A stretch of 64,000 nucleotides of DNA, taken from the NCBI RefSeq assembly GCF_030388665.1, contig NZ_CP128846.1, forward strand, positions 1,488,001 to 1,552,000. Direction: 5' to 3'. The translations under genes were made by a program, and so were the position numbers. A model generated the notes under the pieces. That model had not been told where the DNA came from, made no database searches, and saw nothing but the letters and a program-made list of their open reading frames with translations. Each line of letters opens with the position of its first letter. The first letter of the stretch is position 1. Origin of the DNA: Streptomyces flavofungini (GTDB lineage Bacteria > Actinomycetota > Actinomycetes > Streptomycetales > Streptomycetaceae). Shown here one piece after another: positions 59,071 to 64,000 of the stretch.

Positions 59071-60039
59071 GTGACGATCACCCCTTCCCACCTCGGCAGC
59101 ACGGACACATGGACCGACGCCCGGCTCCTGTACGCCCTGGAAGAAGTGGTCGAGAAAGAGCTCAACCGGCACCTGGCCGTCGCCAAGGACTGGATGCCCC
59201 ACGAGTACGTGCCGTTCTCCGACGCCCGGAACTTCCCCGGATTCTTCGAGGACGGCGAGGCCTGGGACAAGGGGCAGTCGCCGGTCACGGACATCGGCCG
59301 CATCGCCCTCGTGGTGAACCTGCTCACCGAGGACAACCTCCCCAGCTACCACCACGAGATCGCCTCGCTCTTCGGCCGCGACGGCGCCTGGGGCACCTGG
59401 GTGCACCGCTGGACCGCCGAGGAGGGCCGCCACGGCATCGTCATGCGCGACTACCTCCTCGCGTCCCGCGCCGTCGACCCCGACCAGCTCGAGCAGTTCC
59501 GCATGGCGCACATGAGCGAGGGCTTCGAGTCGGACAACCGGCACTCGATGCTGCACTCCGTGGCGTACGTCGCCTTCCAGGAGCTGGCCACGCGGATCTC
59601 CCACCGCAACACGGGCCACCAGTCCGGCGACCCCGTCTGCGACCGCATGCTGGCGCGCATCGCGACCGACGAGAACCTGCACATGGTCTTCTACCGCAAC
59701 CTCCTGCGCGCCGCCTTCGAGCTCGCCCCCGACCTCACGATGTGCGCCGTGCGCGACGTCGTCGTCGGCTTCCGCATGCCCGGACACGGCATCCCCGGCT
59801 TCGAGCGCGCCGCGGCCCAGATGGCCATCGGAGGCGTCTACAACCTGCGCATCCACCACGACGACGTGCTCCAGCCCGTGCTGCGCTTCCTCAAGGTCAT
59901 GGAGGTCCCCGGGCTCGGCCCCGAGGGCGCCCGCGCCCAGGAGGAGCTCGGCCTCTTCATGGGCGGCCTGGACGCGGAGGCCGCGAAGTTCGACGAGCGC
60001 CTGGCCGCCCGCAAGGCGCGCATGGCCACGCGGGGCTGA
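59071..60039 (+). CDS. Acyl-ACP desaturase (ferritin-like di-iron)
   Basis: A 322-aa soluble di-iron desaturase related to plant stearoyl-ACP desaturases and mycobacterial DesA. Iron ligand motifs: LLTEDNLPSYHHE (about residues 85-97), TAEEGRHG (about 115-122) and ATDENLHM (about 201-208). It inserts a double bond in acyl-ACP with O2 and reduced ferredoxin. GTG start at 59071 with AGGAG 6 bases upstream. Behind an operator-like dyad, so desaturation is probably regulated in response to lipids. Confidence 0.92.
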   Translation: MTITPSHLGSTDTWTDARLLYALEEVVEKELNRHLAVAKDWMPHEYVPFSDARNFPGFFEDGEAWDKGQSPVTDIGRIALVVNLLTEDNLPSYHHEIASLFGRDGAWGTWVHRWTAEEGRHGIVMRDYLLASRAVDPDQLEQFRMAHMSEGFESDNRHSMLHSVAYVAFQELATRISHRNTGHQSGDPVCDRMLARIATDENLHMVFYRNLLRAAFELAPDLTMCAVRDVVVGFRMPGHGIPGFERAAAQMAIGGVYNLRIHHDDVLQPVLRFLKVMEVPGLGPEGARAQEELGLFMGGLDAEAAKFDERLAARKARMATRG

Positions 60040-60134
60040 GCCCGGAGCCGTTTACGGCCCCTCCCCGCGGTGCCATGTTGGTCGGAGTTGAGCGGACGGA
60101 CACAGCCGCCGTCGACCGCAGGGGGTGCACGGGA

Positions 60135-62606
60135 GTGGCACGGACCCATGAGTGGATGTTCTACGAGGTCATGTGGCGCAGCTGGGCGGACCGGGCACGG
60201 GTGCCGTATCCCGTGCCCTGGTGGGCCCAGACCGCCTTCCGGCGCTGGAGCGACGACTTCGACGCGGGCACGTACGAGTCGCGGGAGGCCGCCTTCTCCT
60301 CGAACGCGCTCTACCGCTACTGGCACATGGTGGGCGTCAAGGACCACCGCCAGGAGTCCCTGGTCGGGCAGGCCGGGGAGATCGAGCCGGTGTACGACAA
60401 GTACAGCCTGGCGTTCTTCCTGTACGACCCGGCGACGGGCACCGTCGCGGTGCCGCAGCTCGCGGCGTGCGGCACGGTCGCCCAGCACATGGAGGCGCCG
60501 CACGTACCGGAGGTCGTGACGACGTTCCGCGCGGCGGGCGGCCTCGGCTTCACCCAGCGGACCTTCGCGGTGCCGGTCGGGGCGCGGCAGCGGGACCTCA
60601 CCGTGACCCGGCTGAGCGTCACGGGACCCGGCGGGCCGCCGCGCGAGGGCTGGCTGTGCGCGGCCGTGCTGCCCGCGGGGCCGACCGGTTTCCAGCGGCA
60701 CGACCGCCGCGACCCCTCGGGCACCGACCGGAGGCTGACGTTCCTGCGGTATCTGCCCGACGAGGCGCGGGTGGAGACGAACAGCGGCTGGGGTCCGGCG
60801 TTCGACACGCCACCCGGGTACTACGGGGTGTACGGCAACCCGGACTTCTCGCTCGACCCGGCCACGTATCTGGTCCGCAGCCCGTTCCACGACCTGGCCG
60901 TCAGCGGCAAGCTCAACGCCGCGGCGCAGGCGCAGGACCAGGTCGCCGGGTTGTGCAGCGCCGCCTTCGCGTGGCCGTTCCGGATCGCGGGCGACGAGGC
61001 CTTCGAGGTCGACGTGCGGCTGCCCGTCGACCTGTACAGCGGGGCCGCCGACCTCGCGGAGCTGCGGGCCACACCCGCCGCCGATCTCGCAGGGGCCAAC
61101 CGGGCGTTCTGGGCGGCGAAGCTCATCGGGCAGGGCGTGCAGCCGCTCCTGCCTCCCCCGGTGGGCCACTTGACGGACCTGTTCCGACAGGCGCGCTCGC
61201 AGCTGCTCGTCCTCTCCGACCACGGTGAGATCCACCCGGGTCCGACGGTGTACGACTCGTTCTGGATCAGGGACTCCTCGGTGGAGGCGACGGCGTGCTC
61301 CCTGGTCGGGGACTCGGCGCTCGCGGAGCACCAGCTGGGCACGCACTATCCGGGGCGGTTCAACCGCGGCACGGGCCGGATCGGGCCGTGCGCGGAGTAC
61401 GGCTTCTACGGCGGGCCGCACGAGCGGGACGACCACGAGTGGGACAGCAACGGTCAGGCGCTGTGGGCGATCGGCCGCTACGACCGGACGGCGGGCCGCG
61501 CCGCCGCGTTCGGCGCGAAGCTGTACACGCCGTACGTCATCGACGGCGCGCGCTGGCTGCGCGACAACCGGGACGGCAACGGCCTGCTGCACAGCGGCTG
61601 GAGCGCCGAGCACCTGGGCGAGCGCGACAAGCCGCACTACTGGGACGACCTGTGGGGCCTCGCGGGCCTGTACGAGGCGGCGCGGCTGGCCGAGCGCCTC
61701 GGGACGCCGGACGTGCGGGAACTCTGGGCCGCCTTCGACGACCTGAAGCTGGCCACGGCGGCGTCGATCCGCTGGGTCCTCGCGGAGCAGCGGCGGCGCG
61801 GCGAGTGGGAGACGTACATCCCGACCGGGCCCGGCGACGTCGGGCGGCGCGACTCGACGATGATCGGCGCGGCGGCGTACTTCCATCCGCTGCGCCTGCA
61901 CATGGGCAACAAGCTCGGTGACGACGTCGACCGGGCGGCGCGCTGGACCCTCGACACCATGTACGGCCGGTTCGTGACGGGCGGCTTCCGGCACGAGGCG
62001 GCCTGGAACGCCTACGGCCCCTACCTCACCACGCAGTTGGCGCACGCCTATCTGCTCGCCGGGGACCCGGCGCGGATGGACGCCCTGCTCGGCTGGGCCG
62101 TGGCCGCCTCCATGGCGCGCGTCGACGACCGGGCGGTGGCGCTCGGCGCCTGGAACGAGCAGCACGCGTTCCCCGTGGCGTCGGGCTTCACCGAAGTCCC
62201 CCACCGGCACTGGTACATGGGGGACATCCCGCACGGCTGGGCCGCGGCGGAGTATCTGCTGCTGCTCCGCGACATCCTGTTCTTCGAGGCCGACGAGGAC
62301 CGCGATCCGCATGTGTACATCGCCCCGGGCGTGCGTCCGCACTGGGTGCCCGACGGCGAGTCGGTGAGCGTCGAGGACGCGCCGACGCTGTTCGGCGCGC
62401 CCTTCGGCTACCGGCTCACGCACGACGCGGGCGCGCGCACGGTGACCGTGGACATCAGCCGGGCCCCGGGGCGGGTCCGGTACGTCTACCCGTGCCGCTT
62501 CGGCAGCGTGCGGTCGGCGTCGGCGGACGGCCGCGACCTGCCGGTGAGCGGGGACGACGTCCACGTCCCCGAGGGCACGCGGCGGTTCGAGGTGAGCTAC
62601 GCGTAG
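60135..62606 (+). CDS. Large (alpha/alpha)6-barrel glycoside-hydrolase-like protein
   Basis: An 823-aa cytoplasmic protein with no signal peptide. The N-terminal beta-rich half (about 1-340) precedes a helical barrel with glycosidase-like landmarks: VYDSFWIRDSSVEATACSLV (about 374-393), DDHEWDSNGQALWAIGRY, and PHYWDDLWGLAGLYEAARLA. It ends in a beta-sandwich (about 740-823). The layout resembles GH15/GH63/GH37-type or MGH1-like enzymes acting on alpha-glucosides; catalytic acids cannot be assigned. I chose GTG at 60135 (AGGGGG 9 bases upstream). ATG at 60075 is an in-frame alternative adding 20 poor residues. Confidence 0.7.
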   Translation: MARTHEWMFYEVMWRSWADRARVPYPVPWWAQTAFRRWSDDFDAGTYESREAAFSSNALYRYWHMVGVKDHRQESLVGQAGEIEPVYDKYSLAFFLYDPATGTVAVPQLAACGTVAQHMEAPHVPEVVTTFRAAGGLGFTQRTFAVPVGARQRDLTVTRLSVTGPGGPPREGWLCAAVLPAGPTGFQRHDRRDPSGTDRRLTFLRYLPDEARVETNSGWGPAFDTPPGYYGVYGNPDFSLDPATYLVRSPFHDLAVSGKLNAAAQAQDQVAGLCSAAFAWPFRIAGDEAFEVDVRLPVDLYSGAADLAELRATPAADLAGANRAFWAAKLIGQGVQPLLPPPVGHLTDLFRQARSQLLVLSDHGEIHPGPTVYDSFWIRDSSVEATACSLVGDSALAEHQLGTHYPGRFNRGTGRIGPCAEYGFYGGPHERDDHEWDSNGQALWAIGRYDRTAGRAAAFGAKLYTPYVIDGARWLRDNRDGNGLLHSGWSAEHLGERDKPHYWDDLWGLAGLYEAARLAERLGTPDVRELWAAFDDLKLATAASIRWVLAEQRRRGEWETYIPTGPGDVGRRDSTMIGAAAYFHPLRLHMGNKLGDDVDRAARWTLDTMYGRFVTGGFRHEAAWNAYGPYLTTQLAHAYLLAGDPARMDALLGWAVAASMARVDDRAVALGAWNEQHAFPVASGFTEVPHRHWYMGDIPHGWAAAEYLLLLRDILFFEADEDRDPHVYIAPGVRPHWVPDGESVSVEDAPTLFGAPFGYRLTHDAGARTVTVDISRAPGRVRYVYPCRFGSVRSASADGRDLPVSGDDVHVPEGTRRFEVSYA

Positions 62607-62616
62607 CCCGGGACGC

Positions 62617-62663
62617 GCCGCGCCCGGCCCGGGGGCCCGTGCGGGACCCGGGCCGGGCGCGGC
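62617..62663. terminator. Bidirectional terminator between glycosidase-like and whiB-like genes
   Basis: A perfect 17-bp G+C stem (GCCGCGCCCGGCCCGGG at 62617-62633 with 62647-62663), 13-base loop, between convergent genes. Confidence 0.85.
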
Positions 62664-62681
62664 CTGTACGCGGCCGTGGTC

Positions 62682-62930
62682 TCAGGCCTGCTCGCGGCGC
62701 AGGCTCTGCCGTTCCTTCTCGGAGAGCCCGCCCCAGACGCCGAACCGCTCGTCGTTGTCGAGGGCGTACGTCAGGCAGGTCTCGCGCATGTCGCACAGGA
62801 GGCAGATGCGTTTGGCCTCGCGCACCGAGCTGCCCGGCTCGGGGAAGAAGAAGTCGGGCCCGGTCTGCGCGCAGAGCGCCTGCTCCTGCCAGGCGAGTTC
62901 GGGCTCGGTCAAAGCGGTGTCAGAGTGCAT
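62682..62930 (-). CDS. WhiB-like iron-sulfur transcription factor
   Basis: An 82-aa Wbl protein. Four conserved cysteines bind a 4Fe-4S cluster: one in ALCAQTGPDFF and three in CLLCDMRETC. The GVWGG turn and the basic KERQSLRREQ tail for DNA binding follow. Wbl proteins work with the principal sigma factor region 4 to control development or stress genes. ATG at 62928-62930; an in-frame TTG 10 codons upstream is possible. The N-terminus is short, as in small non-WhiB/WhiD members. Confidence 0.9.
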   Translation of the reverse strand: MHSDTALTEPELAWQEQALCAQTGPDFFFPEPGSSVREAKRICLLCDMRETCLTYALDNDERFGVWGGLSEKERQSLRREQA

Positions 62931-63097
62931 GCCGTGATCGTGCTGGACGGCGCGAAACAAGGGATCAACGTTTGCTCAACGCGGCGCGCCGACGCCCGCG
63001 GGACCGCTTCCACCCGTCCCGCGACACGCGCCCCGGCCGCCTCCCGGGGACGCCTCAGCCCGTGCTCCGGCGCGTCCCGGCTCCGCTCCCCCGGCCC

Positions 63098-63889
63098 TCA
63101 GCCCTGCGGCGGCTGTGGCTGCATGAGCGCGAACCGCGCGCCGTAGGGATCGGCGAGCTTCGCGAAGGCGCCCACCCCCGCGAGGTCCATCCGCTCGGCC
63201 CGGACCGTGCCCCCGCTCGTCCGCGCCTTCTCCACGACCGCGTCGATGTCGGCGACCTGGAAGTACGGCATCCAGTAGACCCCGGCCTCCTGCTCGACCG
63301 GGTCCTGGTCCAGCGGCCACAGGCCGCCGAACATGTCGTCCGGGGTGCCGTCGGCGGGGTACACCATGGTGTACGACCCGCCCTCGAAGGGCTGGGTGAT
63401 GGTCTTCCAGCCGAAGACGGTGGCGTAGAACGCGGCTCCCGCCTCGATGTCCGGGGTGTACAGCTCGGTCCAGATCAGCCCGCCGGGCTCGTTCACCAGC
63501 TCCAGGCCCTTGTTCCGCCGCGGCTGCCAGACGGAGAAGGCGACGCCGCCCGAGTCGGCGAAGCCCGCCATGCGGCCGAGGTCGAGGACGTCGGTCGGCT
63601 CCCAGAGGGTGCGGCCGCCGGCCTGCTCGACCTGCTTGGCGGTGGCGTCCGCGTCGGGCGTGCAGAAGTACAGCGACCAGGAGGGGGTGCCGGTCTCGGG
63701 CGTGACCGTCATGCCGCCCGCGGTCGTCCTGCCGCCGATCTTGAACGTGCCGTACCCGCCGACGTCCTCGCCGCCCTTCTCGAAGTCCCAGCCGAACACC
63801 GCGCGGTAGAAGGCTGCCGCGCCGTCGATGTCGGTGGTGCCCAGATCGACCCAGATCGGGGCACCGGTGAGCGTGAGATCACTGAGCAT
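63098..63889 (-). CDS. Two-domain VOC (glyoxalase-like) protein
   Basis: A 263-aa protein made of two similar vicinal-oxygen-chelate domains, about residues 1-125 and 130-258. Each opens with a WV/T-x-L-G/Y-T-x-D pattern (IWVDLGTTDIDGAAAFY, IWTELYTPDIEAGAAFY). FYRAVFGWDFE and FYATVFGWKTI follow. In VOC proteins a His usually opens the metal site; here neither opening strand has one, so it may not be a metal enzyme but a binding protein (such as an antibiotic-sequestering or quorum-type member). ATG at 63887-63889 with AAAGGAG. Confidence 0.88.
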   Translation of the reverse strand: MLSDLTLTGAPIWVDLGTTDIDGAAAFYRAVFGWDFEKGGEDVGGYGTFKIGGRTTAGGMTVTPETGTPSWSLYFCTPDADATAKQVEQAGGRTLWEPTDVLDLGRMAGFADSGGVAFSVWQPRRNKGLELVNEPGGLIWTELYTPDIEAGAAFYATVFGWKTITQPFEGGSYTMVYPADGTPDDMFGGLWPLDQDPVEQEAGVYWMPYFQVADIDAVVEKARTSGGTVRAERMDLAGVGAFAKLADPYGARFALMQPQPPQG

Positions 63890-64000
63890 GATCGACTCCT
63901 TTGTCGCTCTTGTCGCTCTTTTCGCCTCATGAGTCCGTCGCTTCCGAGTCTTCCACCGGGCACTGACAATCCGCGCGCGCTGCCCCGGTCCGGACACCCC

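Noticed and set aside
59838..62564. 908-aa minus-strand ORF
   Set aside because: Antisense to the glycosidase-like gene; no recognisable domain.
1..64000. Mobile elements, prophage, tRNA-linked islands
   Set aside because: No transposase, integrase, tRNA gene, att-like repeat pair or drop in GC across genes was found. The gene order looks like conserved Streptomyces chromosome.

Overview
The window is a 64 kb piece of a high-GC actinobacterial chromosome, almost certainly Streptomyces. The signs are the very high GC with GC-rich third codon positions, GTG/TTG starts, many leaderless-looking promoters, a WhiB-like protein, an SsgA-like sporulation protein, a hopanoid operon and F420-type oxidoreductases. 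From memory (not checked here), the gene order matches the region of the S. coelicolor chromosome holding ssgD, idi, zitB and the hopanoid cluster, running in reverse. No rRNA, tRNA, IS element, prophage or CRISPR array is visible.

Left end (1-4.7 kb, minus strand): the start of shc, then a polyprenyl diphosphate synthase, hpnE, a 37-codon coupled micro-gene, hpnD and hpnC. This is a hopanoid operon that makes squalene from FPP by the HpnCDE route and cyclises it. 4.9-12.15 kb (minus): a tightly overlapping seven-gene operon for an uncharacterised exported envelope polymer. It has a CDP-alcohol phosphotransferase fused to other domains (apparent CTG start), a cytidylyltransferase, a glycerol-1-phosphate-dehydrogenase-like enzyme, a second CDP-alcohol phosphotransferase with an altered active site, a GT2 glycosyltransferase and a Wzm/Wzt-type exporter. 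A PhoP-box-like set of direct repeats lies between this operon and a divergent UDP-sugar epimerase. I regard this operon as the best candidate for an undescribed system in the window.

12.4-21.8 kb: galE-like epimerase, zitB-type zinc exporter behind a Zur box, a methyltransferase-GNAT fusion, idi, an RsbW-like ATP-binding protein, an HdeD-like membrane protein, an enoyl-CoA hydratase, a DJ-1 protein with a GlxA-type regulator, and an SCO6745-family protein under a TetR-type operator. 21.9-36.6 kb: a 47-aa LPFR-motif peptide, the Tex RNA-binding factor, an ABC-F ATPase, a DAO-type oxidase, a BCCT transporter, and three secreted peptidases (M14, S15, M1). A perfect 24-bp hairpin sits in the M1 leader.

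36.8-48.3 kb: an amino-acid permease, then lipid catabolism: long-chain acyl-CoA ligase with a divergent MerR regulator, and a five-gene operon (CaiB/racemase, F420 oxidoreductase, acyl-CoA dehydrogenase, thiolase, FadB) behind a promoter with a dyad operator. 48.4-64 kb: MmcQ/YjbR, a saccharopine-dehydrogenase-like reductase, endonuclease V, YciI, a secreted BNR-repeat protein, ssgD, an ICL/PEP-mutase protein, a second ABC-F with a long leader next to a drug-resistance type UvrA, an acyl-ACP desaturase under a dyad operator, a large (alpha/alpha)6-barrel glycosidase-like protein, a WhiB-like protein and a two-domain VOC protein.
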